Of a stretch of 64,000 bases of DNA, positions 25,628 through 37,667 are shown piece by piece (position 1 is the first letter of the stretch; each line of letters opens with the position of its first letter). The stretch is from Chrysemys picta bellii (lineage: Eukaryota; Chordata; Testudines; Emydidae), in contig NC_088800.1 of the NCBI RefSeq assembly GCF_011386835.1, positions 24,356,572-24,420,571 of the forward strand, read 5' to 3'. The position numbers and the translations under genes were made by a program. The notes beneath the pieces are model-generated. The model worked only from the letters and a program-made list of their open reading frames with translations, had not been told where the DNA came from and ran no database searches.

Positions 25628-25832
25628 AATGGCCAAAATTTTCAAACCTGGGTACCTGAAGTCCATAGTTAGGCATTTAAATGTATGTGGCCTGCTTTTC
25701 AGAAGTGCTCAGTACCCATAAATCTCACCGAAATCAAGGAGAGCTGCAGATGCTCAGCAACTTTGAAGATCGTTTCAACTTAGGTGCCTAAATATGGACT
25801 TGAATTGCCTAGGTTTCAAAATTCCAGCCATT
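25628..25832. repeat. Hairpin MITE-like repeat (GGCCAAAATTTTCAAA type)
   Basis: The left end AATGGCCAAAATTTTCAAAC is complementary to GTTTCAAAATTCCAGCCATT on the right. TAGGCATTTAAATGT on the left mirrors TTAGGTGCCTAAATATGG on the right. The arms surround a centre with CAGAAGTGCTCAGTACC and GATGCTCAGCAAC. At about 200 bp it is a terminal-inverted-repeat element without coding capacity. A worn relative seems to lie at 4160-4450. Confidence 0.6.
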
Positions 25833-26612
25833 ACGTCTTTCTTTAACTAACCAGGTATGAAAATATTGCCCTAAAAGAATAAATAAATAGCAAAAATTTC
25901 AAGTTTGATAGATGACATTGCCAGGCACATATAGAGAAGAGTGAGGTACAGAGGCCTTGAAAAGGCACTGAGTACATTCTGTGAGATCCTGACCACTATC
26001 AAAACCACTGAAGTCTTTGTAAGTTGAGAGGGGGCTTAGCATCCTGTCAGAGAAACCCAGTAGCCTGGAGAATCAGCCCCAGAATGAACATGCTATTTGA
26101 AAATACAGAGACAGTTGAAAATAACTAAGCTCTACAAAAACGTGGTGCTTCTACTATATCATCAAAAACCGGATTCATCTTTTTTTAATTGAACGTTAGA
26201 TGGTAGCTGCAGAGCTCTTTAAAAAAATTTCGTAGTGAAAGTTATCACTGCCAGCTCAGAAATGACTGTATCTCTTAGTAATGTGGTGGTTAAACTAATA
26301 CTGTCTTTTTTTGTACTATTGTAAATAACTGTATGCATAAATGTCACTCATATGCCCACAGATAGGAAAAAATGTATTATGGAATATCAGATGAGGAATG
26401 AAAGAATGCCATTAAGTATTTTTACATGTGTCAATACGATTATCTGTGAATCCGTCAGAAATGTGGAAATAACAGTGCTAGAAATGCTTGCTGCTCCGCT
26501 GCTTTGACACTGATCAATGTACATATCATTGTTTGACAGCTTTCATATAGTAAATCTCCCTAATTATTAATACTCTCTCTAATTTCTTCCATATCACCGC
26601 TGGATTTGTCAG

Positions 26613-26618
26613 GCTATG
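26613..26618 (+). CDS. UNC13C: UNC13C 6-nt microexon encoding Ala-Met
   Basis: GCTATG is bounded by an acceptor, TTTGTCAG, and a strong donor, GTAAGT. It supplies Ala-Met, which Munc13 proteins carry exactly between the VRDV residues of the preceding exon and the TLAARKSG residues of the next (compare the DLAMSL stretch of Munc13-1). Phase 0 is kept on both sides. Without it the protein would lose two residues but stay in frame. An upstream CT-rich tract (CTCTCTCT, TTTCTTCC) would suit PTB-type regulation. UGC motifs about 100 bases upstream might suit SRRM4-type neuronal inclusion, though they lie further away than usual. The identity is inferred from the protein match and splice signals; transcript evidence was not available. 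Confidence 0.85.
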
Positions 26619-27281
26619 GTAAGTGCTTTTATACCAGAGAATGTTCTGAAATGTCATAGTCTTAAGGATTTCACAATTGCCATATTTCATGCTGACCTTT
26701 AATTGCGAATTAGAAATGCTGCTTTATGAGCAAGATGTTAATCCTAAATGAGGATATGGTTTATGAAAGTAGCCATCTGCTGAATAATAATTTTAACATT
26801 ACTAGAAATTAAAATATGTACATATCCTTTTAAAAAAGTTTTTAAATTAAAAAGCTTCCGGTTACAAATGGAAACAAGCAGATAACGTAAGGCCCAATCC
26901 TGCCAGGCACAGAGCACCTTCTCATGTGGTGCTTAGGCTCCTTAATGGAAGTTGAGTATGTTCAGCACCTTGAAATTGATCTTGATTTAAATTGATTTTG
27001 AATTATTTGGACAATCTTGGAAAAAACTTGTTTTTCCAAAATAAATCAACTTTCTTTGCAGTACAGGATGAGCTGTGCTCTGTATTTGATATTACGTCAT
27101 GTGGAAAATCTGTTTTTTCCAGGCCCTGCTTCTGGGGAAGCTCCGCATCTGCTTTCCCTGTCTCTGTAACTTCTCTTTTGTCCCCATTGGAAAACACAGT
27201 GTTGGCTTAGAATGAACAACAAGTAAGATGCAATAAGAGAATTCTGCCTGAGTAATCAATTTCAAATGGCTTCTTCTAGGC

Positions 27282-27502
27282 CAGGGGTTCTCAAAGTGGG
27301 GGTCAAGACTCCGGGGGGGTTCACAAGGTTATTACCGGGGGGTTGCGAGCTGTCAGCCTCCACCCCAAACCCCGCTTTGCCTCCAGCATTTAAAATGATG
27401 TTAAATATATTTTAAAAGTGTTTTTAATTTATAAGGGGGGGGTCGCACTCAGAAGCTTGCTATATGAAAGGGGTCACCAGTACAAAAGTTTGAGAGCCAC
27501 TG
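27282..27502. mobile_element. hAT-type MITE, 221 bp
   Basis: A perfect 8-bp target duplication, TTCTAGGC, sits at 27274-27281 and 27503-27510. The ends are CAGGGGTTCTCAAAGT and the complement of CAGTGGCTCTCAAACT. The interior has runs of G and a GGGGTCGCACTC segment. This is the classic vertebrate hAT terminus, shared with the element at 15334. No coding sequence is present. Confidence 0.9.
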
Positions 27503-28518
27503 TTCTAGGCTGCACAACACTTCCCATTATTAAAACCCTGTTTTTCAGTTGCTCATAACTTTAACAACTTTTAACTATTTGGGCTGAAATTTTCCATGCT
27601 GGGTGTCTGTCTCAGGCTGAATATTTTTTTTAAAAATTCAGCCAAATTGGTTCAGTCATTTACAAAAACAAGGTTAGGAAAAAATGTTATTTTGCCCAGG
27701 TTACAAAATTATGGCAACTTTTTCTTTGAGAAGCCTCCATACTTTGAAGCAAGGATTTGAACTTTGGCAGGAGGATGACTTTTATGCCAGCGATATGGTT
27801 TTTGTAGTCCCTGTGAAAACCCACCCCAAATTTGTTCGAGTTTATAAGATTTTAAAAAATTGCAGATTGCACATGCTCAGTAGAGGCTTGCTAGAGCTTC
27901 ACAGATAAATTCCCCCAAAATTCTGTTTCAACTGGGCATGTTCCAGCTTGGGGCTGAATAGGACTTTCCTTGCAATTGTAGCTCTGGGTTGCTGTGGCCT
28001 GGGTCCTGGAACCAAGAGCACATAGTCTTAATTCTGGCATTTCCTGATATTTGAGTGTTTCACTTTGCAAACTTGATAATGTTCTTTTAACAATGTGTGT
28101 GTGTAAAATATTGTATTGTAAATCATTTTGTAGAAATTCAGAAAAATGGAAATTCACTTTACTAAGATTCTGCATATCAATGTCGTTTTATTTTTCTATA
28201 AAGTATCACAGTGTGAAAACCAAAATTCTTATTCAGTGGTTTCAATCACTTTTTATATATTTGATCCTTCCTTTGTGATCACGGAGGTAATCTACCTTTT
28301 CATTGACATCATTTAACTGGAGAATAGAACTTATCTAAACTGTTGGAATCTGAAGTCTTTGCTCCCATTTACAGTTAGACGCTCCTTTACACAGCAGTAT
28401 AAAGGGGCCTTGGTATAAATGTGAATCAGGACCTGAAACTATAACACAGCAGGGTTTTAGTTCCCATTTTTACTATTCAAAACTGAGATGAGCCTTTACA
28501 GCTTATGATGGGTTAGAG

Positions 28519-28830
28519 CAGTGTTTCCCAAACTTGGGACGCTGCTTGTGTAGGGAAAGCCCCTGGCGGGCCGGGCCGGTTTGTTTACCTGCCACGTCCA
28601 CAGGTCCAGCCGATCGCGGCTCCCACTGGCCGCGGTTCGCCGCTGCAGGCCAATGGAAGCAGCGGCCAGTTAGTTCCTCAGCCCGCGCTGCTTCCCGCTG
28701 CCCCCATAGGCCTGGAGCAGCAGTGGGAGCCGCGATCGGCTGAACCTGCGGACACGGCAGGTAAACAAACCAGCCCGGCCCGCCAGGGGCTTTCCCTACA
28801 CAAGCAGTGTCCCAAGTTTGGGAAACACTG
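28519..28830. mobile_element. Long-arm palindromic hAT MITE, 312 bp
   Basis: The terminal inverted repeats extend for about 110 bp, starting CAGTGTTTCCCAAACTTGGG on both strands, with only a handful of differences. The flanks are GGTTAGAG (28511-28518) and GGTTAGAC (28831-28838), an 8-bp duplication with one change. The arms are GC-rich and share blocks with 21820-22083. Transcribed RNA would fold into a long hairpin. Confidence 0.9.
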
Positions 28831-29399
28831 GGTTAGACTCACTTTCCATGAATTACTTTGCAGCCCTGTATTTATTTTGGTCTGTTAGCATGAATCTTTC
28901 ACACACAGCTTGAATCCCTCTGGTGGGGATAAAAAATCCAGATTAGTTGCCAAGATAGACTGGTAGCAGTAGATAGAATACTGTCTGTATATGTAAGTAT
29001 CAACTAGCCCCTAATCACCATATTATCTGAATGCCTCCTAAGTATTTTAAAATAGAGATAACAATAACAGTCTCTTACACTCTGTCTCCCTTCTCAGACT
29101 GTAGGATAATATCCTCTTATAACCCTTAATGAGGGAGGCCCTTTGACTGGACAGCAGGGAATGAAAGAAATCCAAAACATATATGTTGCAGGGAGGAAGC
29201 TCCCCCGCATCTTCGATTCTCTGCTTAACCATTGGCTAGGCAAAAGTGAACGAAGCCAGCTGATTGGGTGCTGTTTGCGCTCCCCTCCCCTCACAATTTA
29301 AACTAAATCCAGGCTTTTCTAAGCCTTTTACCTTGGCCTTCCTCTCCTTAGTTGTAGATTAGGAGTTGTGTTGCTTATGATATTACAGGTCTGACCAAT

Positions 29400-29513
29400 C
29401 ACCTCTTTTAGGGATCACGAAGGAACTTTTCCTGTTGGACCAAATTGGCATGTAATCGGTGGGGGTTTTGCCTTCCTTGCTGCCTCCTGGAGTCACAGTC
29501 CAGTTAGAAATGA
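29400..29513 (+). mobile_element. CR1-like LINE fragment
   Basis: GGATCACGAAGGAACTTTTC, GGACCAAATTGGCA and GGGGGTTTTGCCTTCCTTGC match a familiar 3' untranslated segment of sauropsid LINEs. Only about 110 bases are clear. It may belong to the same LINE family as the tail at 21311-21470. Confidence 0.5.
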
Positions 29514-30167
29514 TAGGATCTGAAGTTCCTATAATGTTGTTATGATTACTGACTCATCATAACTTGTGACTAGTGTCCAGTGCAGGTAAAGGCTAGAAGA
29601 GCCAACTCCCAGAGATAAATGAGACTCAGGATGACACAGTTGGACCTTGCACATGGTGGGAAAGAGCTTGAAGTCTTTCAGGACTGAAGTTCCTCCCACC
29701 CAGTCTTGTGACCCTGCCCATTCCATGCCACCTTATGTGGCGTGTTTCACAACTGAACTGAGTCAGTGGGATAGAACAGGGAAGAGGGTCTACTCTGAGC
29801 TGTTTGGTTCCTCTAACCTGCACTGGAACCAGTGTAGGCAATGGAAAACAATGTTGTGCCGCTCCCTAAGGTATAATTAATAAAATTGCAATCTGCCATT
29901 TAAACACATCCCAAGTGTCTTTCAATCATTCATCTGTTCCACTAGGCAAACAGTTTGATTAGTTTTGATCTGATTTTGTTTGTTGTTTGGGTACATAAGT
30001 CATTGGGTGGGTTGTGTGTGCATGAAGAAAGAATTTCAATAAAGCTAGACACAAGAAATAGCTTTTCATTTAGTTCTGAAAGTGGTTAGTGCCACAGTAA
30101 TTCTTCTCTCTTGCAGGAGAGTGCCATAGTCTAAACCCAGCTGCAATGAAAGTTCTGTTTGCTGCAG

Positions 30168-30700
30168 TCATGAGCGTTCCCTATTAGTTGGCATTGTTAT
30201 AAGTTCCAGTGGAATGTAGCTGCTGTGGAGGTTATGGTCACCAAAGTGGAAGCAATCTTTCAGGTGGCTAGGGCCAATCCCATGGAGGATTTTGAATATC
30301 AGGACAGATACCTTGTAGTCATTTGGGGAGTCAGCACAGAGAGCACCAGGGTGATGTGTTCTGTTACTAAGAAGACAGGTTTTTGTACCAGCTGGAGCAT
30401 TTTCATAGGTATGGCTTGACTCATAAAAAGGAGTTGCAGTAATTGTAGGGGAAGTCATAAATGCATGGATCACTATGGCCAGGTAGGTGTAATCATCTTC
30501 TGGCTAGTCCCTGACATCCATGAGCATTTTTCACCATCAAGGCTATTTTGGTACCCAGTAGCAATGAGGAGGTTCAAAGGACCGCAAGACTGCTGACTGA
30601 CTTAATAAGCTGATGGAAAATGCCATCATAAAACTAAAATAAAGGAGGCAAGTTTTTCAAAACATGTCCACCTTCCCACCAGCATTACCTCAATCTTCCT
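30168..30700 (-). mobile_element. LINE reverse-transcriptase end remnant
   Basis: On the minus strand 30168-30473 encodes VLIFKILHGIGPSHLKDC, resembling the conserved fKaLhGlgPsYLkD segment near the C terminus of L2/CR1-clade reverse transcriptases. The rest of the frame is worn. Sequence up to about 30700 looks like associated non-coding repeat. Family and borders are uncertain. Confidence 0.4.
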
Positions 30701-31170
30701 AGCTTTACATTTCTCTGTCATCTGTACATGCAGGTGATGATTTCAGTGATCTTTTGAGAAATTTTGGGAATCATTGCTGGTTACATTTGACTTAAAGATT
30801 ATACAGTGTAAATTTCATACATATGTGAATGGAATTTCTTCCTTGTTTCTTGCTATTTGAGTGTCTCCCTTCATATACTTACGCTCACTTGGTTAAGCAT
30901 TGACGTAGCATGAGTATGATACCAGAATGTTGAGTGAAACTTTTTTGATATAAAATTATTAATTCTTGATATTGTGAGAAGGTTTGATTCCTTAGGGAGC
31001 ATTCCAGGTGTATTGATAAATCAGCATAAACCACAGGACTTGCCTGAAACTATAGTCCATTGTCACCTTTTTTCATATAAATTTCTCACCCATAAAAAAA
31101 AATTTGTAGCAGCAAAACAGCAATGATAGTAGGATAGATATTTCAAGATTTAAAACACTTATCTAAACCC

Positions 31171-31258
31171 AGTGGGCCAGATCTCAGCTCATGTATACTG
31201 ATATAGAGACTTTGACTCCAGTGGAATAACACTAGTGTGCAAAAGCTAAGGTCTGGCT
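31171..31258. repeat. Hairpin MITE-like repeat
   Basis: GGGCCAGATCTCAGCTCATG on the left is partly complementary to AGCTAAGGTCTGGCTC on the right, around TTGACTCCAGTGGA. It is the same family as 19808-19916, more worn and with a shorter centre. Confidence 0.5.
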
Positions 31259-32598
31259 CTGTTTCTATATTACCTTGAGTGTGATTATTTCACTTTGCTA
31301 GAGTATTCCTTAATTATGCATAAAGTGATTTATGAAATTTTCTTAAGATTAGCTTGTTAAATAAAGAAAATCATATACTTTTTATACCTGCTTTATTGAA
31401 AAAATATAATTTGAGATAAAGTGGAAAAAACATTGATTGTGATTAAATTAGTTCATTTCAGACCTGCGTGTTGCAGAACTTAAGAATTAGTTGCAAGCAC
31501 ATGGTGATGGAGGTATTGGTAAAAATCTCCTTCTCTTGCTTTCATTCCCTTGTTGGACCTACCTTAGTATTCAAGAAGACCTCTGATGATGATACGATGT
31601 TTCTGCTGCAAAAACAGATGGCAAGAGAGAATGCATTTTATTACAGTGGTTCCAAGTAGTGATGCTTTAGTTAAAGCTGAGTTGCCATTTCTGACCCCGC
31701 TTTCAGGGTTTAATATCATAGCCCTGTCAAATGCTTCAAGCTCAGGCATCAACTTTTTTTTTTTTTAATAGAAAAATCGTAGGAAGGGGTTAAGTAATTT
31801 TGGGTGCCAGTTTGTTTTCTTTCAGATGCTTTTTCCCTGTGCTATAGAGCACAGATATAGATATAGATATATTTTTTGCAAAGACTATAATTCAGATCTC
31901 CAAAGAAGTACATAAATTACCTTTTAATAGTTCAAAGAGAAGCTGTTTTGAAACTAGTTCGCTATTAAATGATGAAATCTAGCCTGTGGAGAACCTACTT
32001 TTTGTCATTTTTTTCCCCTCGGCATGAGAGCCCTGAAGAAACCTTTAAATTACCTAATAAAATATGGTACTGATTGCTGAACAGCTACTCACATTTTTCT
32101 AGCTTTGAATTTTCTCTTTTCAGTTTTAATAGTCTACAGCTTTATCCACATGGCAAGCCAGATGTATTTTATTTTCTGACAATAATTGCAGCTTTCCAAG
32201 CTGTTTTGGAGCTATCACCACACACACACCATGTTATTACATAATATTCTTGTTTATATGTACCTTAAACTTCAGATGGACCAAATCCTCCTTTATGATA
32301 TTGGGACATATATTAAGAATGATATGAATATTATAGAAAATTAATAATAAAGTCATATAGTAAGGTAATATGATGGTTGCCTATCTTCTCTCACTGGTTT
32401 GTGATATTTTTGGGCAGTAGTATCTCTGTGTATTATTTTTACTACATATGGGACCAAACCATGAAGATTTTACTTGAGGCTTCTCTCTCAAACTGGAAAT
32501 TCCATGGCAGAATCAAATGTGGAAATGTTCACATACAGATTTTAATTGAATCCCATGTTAAATTGAGTAATACATTAATATTTGACAATAGCTGAGAA

Positions 32599-33697
32599 TA
32601 ATAAACAAACTAGGGAAATGCAACCTAGATGGAGTTATTATAAGGTGGGTGCAAAAATGGTTGGAAAACCATTCCAAAAGAGTAGTTGTCAGTGGTTCAC
32701 AGTCATGCTGGAAGGGCATAACGAGTGGGATCTTGCAGGGATCAATTCTAGGTCAGTTCTGTTCAATATCTTTATCAATGATTTAGATAATGGCATAGAG
32801 AGTACACTTATAAAGTTTGCGGATGATACCAAGTTGGGAGGGGTTGCAAGTTCTTTGGAGGATAGGATTATAATTCAGAATGATCTGGACAAACTGGAGA
32901 AATGGTCTGAAGTAAATAGGATGAAATTCAATAAGGACAAATGCAAAGTACTCCATTTAGGAAGGAACAATCAGTTGCACACGTAGAAAATGGGAAATGA
33001 CTGCCTAGGAAGGTGTACAGCAGAAAGGGACCTGGGGATCATAGTGGACCACAAGCTAAATAAGAGTCAACAGTGTAACACTTGCAAAAAAAGCGAACAT
33101 CATTCTAGGATGTATTTGCAGGAGTGTTGTAAGCAAGACATGAGAAGTAATTCTGCTCTACTCTGTGCTGATTAGACCTCAACTGGAGTATTGTGTCCAG
33201 TTCTGGGCACCACATTTCAGGAAAGATGTGGACAAATTGGAGAAAGACCAGAGAAAAGCAAAAAAAATTATTAAACGTCTAGAAAACGTGACCTATGAGG
33301 AAAGATTGAAAAAATTGGGTTTGTTTAGTCTGTAAAAGAGAAGAATGAGAAGGGATATGATAACAGTTTTCAAGTACATAAAAAGTTTGTGACAAGGAGG
33401 AGGGAGAAGAATTGTTCTTAACCTCTGAGGATAGGACAAGAAACAATGGGATTAAATAGCAGTGCAGCAAGGGAGGTTTAGGTTGAATATTAGGAAAAAC
33501 TTCCTACTGTCAAGGTGATTAAGCACTGGAATAAATTGCCTAGGGAAGTTGTGAAATATCCATCATTGGAGATTTTTAAGAGCAGATTAGACAAACACCT
33601 TTCAGGGATATTCTAGATAATACTTAGTCCTGCCATGAGTGCAGGAGACTGGACTAGATGACCTCTCAAGGTCCCCTCCAGTCCTACGATTCTATGA
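32599..33697 (+). mobile_element. CR1 LINE, 5'-truncated
   Basis: This is a 1.1-kb CR1 copy. The start encodes the end of the reverse transcriptase: FNIFINDLDNGIEST, then FADDTKLGGV (the YADD-type catalytic motif as FADD) and then DLDKLEKWSEVNRMKFNKDK. It continues through worn coding sequence (CLGRCTAERDLGIIVDHKLN) and ends in the CR1 3' region with ACTGGACTAGATGACCTC and the terminal CGATTCTATGA. Several stops and frameshifts make it inactive. It is sense to UNC13C. 5' truncation and the lack of a clear target duplication are normal for CR1. Confidence 0.95.
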
Positions 33698-33977
33698 ATG
33701 TTGGCTAATAGGAACACTTTTTAAGTTACTATACATTGAGTTCAGAAAGAAAGGGGCTGGTGTTAATACCATGTCTGAAAGCATGACATAGATTAAAGTT
33801 GATGTCGGAAGTAGCTTGTCCAAAATCACTTGCAACTTAGATGGTCAAGTAAGTAAAACATCAGGTATAAGTAATTTGGTCAGGGCCAAAGTGATGTAAC
33901 TCGCACTGATTTGGCATTCCACTGGGTCTGAGAAGCAAATGTACTTTATATATTCAGAGTGGGAGGGGTAATATAGC

Positions 33978-34815
33978 TAGGGTTACCATACGTCCGGTTT
34001 TTCCCAGACATGTCCGGCTTTTCGGCAATCAAACCCCCAAAAAGCCGAACATGTCCGGGAAAATGCCGGCCGGTCACTTCCCCTCCTGCGGCGGCTCTGC
34101 TCCGCCCCTGACTCTTCGGCTCTGTTTAAGAGCCGAGCTGCCCGAGCACTATGGGCTTCAGGCAGCCCCCTTGCCTCCGGACCCCAGCCGCCGGCCGGGC
34201 ACTTCCCCTCCCGGGCTCCAGCGGCGCAGGGTCCGGAGGCATGGGGGCTGCGCGAAGCCGGTAGCGCTCGGGCAGCTCGGCTCTTAAACAGAGCCGAAGA
34301 GTCAGGGGAGGAGCAGAGCCTCCGGCCGCGGCGGCTCTGCTCCTCCCCTGACTCTTCGGCTCTGTTTAAGAGCCGAGCGCTACGGGCTTTGGGCAGCCCC
34401 CATGCCTCCGGACCCTGCGCCGCCGGAGCCCGGGAGGGGAAGTGCCCGGCCGGGGGCGCAGGGTCCGGAGGCATAGGGGCTGCCCGAAGCCCAAGCGCTA
34501 CCGTCTTCACGGTTTGCCGGGCAGCTTCCAGACCCTGCACCCCCGGCTGGGCGCTTCCCCTCCCGGGCTCCAGCTGTGCTGGGGAAGCACCGGCCGGGGG
34601 CGCAGGGTCTGGGGGCAGCCCGGCAAACCATGAAGCCGGTAGCGCTCGGGCAGCCCTTTTCGCGTGGCTGGGAGTGGAAGGGAGGAGGGGGTGGAGTTAA
34701 GGCGGGGTTGGCGTGGGGAAGGGGCGGAGTTGGGGCGGGGCTGGGGTGGGAAATGGGCGGGGCCAGGGCCCCGTGGAGGGTCCTCTTTTTTTATTTGTTA
34801 AATATGGTAACCCTA
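33978..34815. mobile_element. 838-bp GC-rich non-autonomous hAT element
   Basis: The ends are TAGGGTTACCATA and its exact complement-type partner TATGGTAACCCTA. The flanking duplication AATATAGC is perfect at 33970-33977 and 34816-34823. The interior is very GC-rich and built from repeated blocks: CCCCTGACTCTTCGGCTCTG occurs directly at about 34108 and 34346, and inverted at about 34291. Copies of a GGGCACTTCCCCTCCCGGGC-like unit recur. Several long open frames on both strands are products of this composition, not genes. The same end type is seen in the small element at 60091. Confidence 0.9.
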
Positions 34816-35238
34816 AATATAGCAGGAAAAGTAATTTTCCGGTAGGTGTCAGATAAAACATGCCTCTCTACTTTAACATTGACCCACACCATGCCCAGCA
34901 CTTTCATGGGCCAAATTAAACCCTGGCATGAGAGGACACAGTTCCCATTTGTTTTCTTCCCATCCCTTATACCTGAGTTGAATTTGGCCCAGCAGAATGC
35001 TGAATTAGTGCAAATTACACTCATTTTACACACCCACCGAGCCAGTTACTTTAAGTACTGGGAGGAGATTTCAGAGCCTCTATCACAGTGAAGAGAGGCT
35101 CTGACATCTGGAAAAGGAAGGAAGCAAAGAGCCTAACAGCTAGGAAGAAAGGGTGGGAGGAATGAAATTGCTTCCAGTGGAAAGACAGGGGCTTTTTTTA
35201 ACTGATGAGGGAAAGCTTGGATCCATGGGGGAGGAAAT

Positions 35239-35257
35239 CTCTCTCTCTCTCTCTCTC
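35239..35257. repeat. (TC)n microsatellite
   Basis: About nine TC units follow AGGAAA. No other feature is attached. Confidence 0.9.
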
Positions 35258-37370
35258 ATGAGTATGTGTACAGGTGGGTTTACACACCAATCTACAATGT
35301 TGTGAATCTTTTTCTTGTTCCTTGCTTAATTATGGCAAATAGGCACCTTCAAATCTTCTGGTATTTCATCTTGTCTTTAGGTGAATGCTTCAGAACCTTT
35401 GCTAAGGACCTCCTCAATACCCTTGTTATTAATTTCACATTTCTGTAATATAATTCCTGTGGGCCTAGTGCACTGTCAACTTTTAATATTTTTAATTGCC
35501 TAATTATCTGCTCTGTTGCAATGGCAAAGCCTCTGAACATCTCACATTGCTCTCCAAGAAAATATAGCTAAGTTCTTTGAATGCTGCCTTCCGCTTATAG
35601 TGGCAATATTGAAGATAAAACTCCATTTAGGCCTCAGTCACTGCCATTTTCTCCTGCCCCTCGAGGCCACAGCTGTCCTGTTGTAGGCATACTTGCTTTT
35701 TATGTATTTCAATAACTTCCCAGTGATCACAGATAATTATTTTAATTCCATTTACTCTTGTTACCTTTTTTGTTAAATACTTGCACTCTATTTTTAGTCC
35801 CGGCCCCAAACAGTTTACAATCTGAGGCCCCAGTCCTGCAACTAATATCACACCTTGTGTGAGGCCTCATTGACTTCAATGGAGCTCCACATTGGCACTC
35901 AAGGACACCTACATGCCATCACTTGCAGAACTGAGGTCTAAACAGACAAAAGGTGGATGGAAAGGGATGCACCATGCAAGCAGAGTGATGACTGGCAAAC
36001 CTCATATAAGTTCTATGGTTGTGTTGTGTTGTGTTTTTGTTTTGTTTTGTTTGGGGTGGGCATTTATCTTTTAGATTTATTTACATACCTATATGAAATG
36101 TATAATGGACCAGGTGTGGGGTGAAGAGGAAAGGCAGGAGGGGATTAATTAATAAGAAACACCTAAAACGAGATTGCAGGCATTGTGAGGGAGGGGGCAT
36201 AGAAGAGAAAAGAAGAAGGAGTAAAGGGTAGGGAGGAATATGGAGGGCAGTGAGATTGTGATTGACAACAAAAGATTTGTGAGGGGGAAACATAGCCAAT
36301 CAATAGAGGGGAAAGAATATCTATACCAATTGAAGGAGAGGGAGTCTAAGGTATCACCACTGTCCAGAGGCTGCTAGAATAAGTTACTGCTGGCATCTTC
36401 CTGGCTAGAGGATGGGTGGGGCAGCAGGGCCCATCTGCTCCCAGATAGTGATGGTGCTCTCAGAGGAGGCACGATTGCAAAGGTCCAGCAGGCAGTGGGG
36501 AAATGGGGGTCCTGGCTACGCTTCATCTCTCTTCTTCACCAACCCATGTGTTCCAGGAGGTTGCAAGTGTCTTTAAACTTCACTGCTGTCTTAGCTGTCC
36601 AACAGACCTCTTCCCTTTATGTCATCACCACAGGCAGCTATAGTCACTCCCATGACTTTTCACTGAACATTTTAATTGTAGTTTAATTCTAATCCCAATA
36701 TGCTTCCAATCACTACTTTTCAGAGTTTCTGCTACTGTAACATCTTATACAATTGTTTTCATTATTTAAGACCCGAGGCCAAATTCAGAGATGATGTATA
36801 AGTTGCTCATTAGTCAGGGGGTGGGGATGGCGGGGAATGCACAAGTGAGTGTAAGACTAGGTTGTTGTAACTTACATACCAGGGAGCTGAGAGAAGGTAT
36901 AAAAAAAGCGCAAGTTAAAGTAGATGGTGTCCTGCTTTAACTAATACGTCCATACACCTTCCTGTTAGTTGCTTTTTCTTCTATACCCTTCTCTCTCAGA
37001 ATTTAGCATGCAGATAACACCCACATAGATTCCTGTACCCTGAGTGGACCAAATTCATAGATGATGATGGTAAGATGCAAGTTGGTATTTGGACGTGAGT
37101 GTACGAGAGTCTGGTGATCTTACTTGCATACCAAGGGTGCTAGGCAAAAGGTATATATTAGACCCACTTATTTGGATGTGCCTCTTAATTTGGCTTCAGG
37201 TCTGATATCAACTATGTTAGCTGATGCACATATTGAGATCAAACCAATTCTTCATTGCCTTCTTCTAGTTTTTGCTTTCCATGGATAGGCCATTAAAATT
37301 TCTCAGTATGACAACTCTTGTCCATTGCATGCTTTTAAAACATTTTTTCTATCAGCTTACATCCTAACTG

Positions 37371-37630
37371 TTGTTCGTGACGTATAGTATATCCTTTTCT
37401 TTCCTACTTCTCTTATACCCAGGCCATTGCCAAATCCTGCTGTGTCTTTCTCCACAGCATTTCCAATATTCATCCCTTCCTTTCCATTCCTTCTGCCAAG
37501 ATGATAGTCCATGCTCTGGTAATTTCTTGTCTTGGCCTATTCCTCACTTCTTGATTTCAGCACTGGTCCCCTTCCCGCCCTGCCCCTCCCCACCCCCGCT
37601 GCCCTTCATTCCCTGTATACTCATTTGCAG

Positions 37631-37667
<37 letters not shown>

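Larger units (their letters stand above)
23880..26612 (+). other. UNC13C: UNC13C intron before the microexon
   Basis: A 2.7-kb intron with a GTGAGT donor and a TTTGTCAG acceptor. It contains an X-box-like motif (24323), an unidentified minus-strand open frame of 91 codons (24840-25115) and a hairpin repeat (25628-25832). The remainder is AT-rich, with no recognisable feature. CT-rich blocks (CTCTCTCT, TTTCTTCC) at about 26573-26590 lie just upstream of the microexon. Confidence 0.8.

Noticed and set aside
33983..34845. Long arginine/alanine/proline-rich frames, up to 185 codons
   Set aside because: They are confined to the GC-rich hAT element at 33978-34815 and occur in several frames on both strands.
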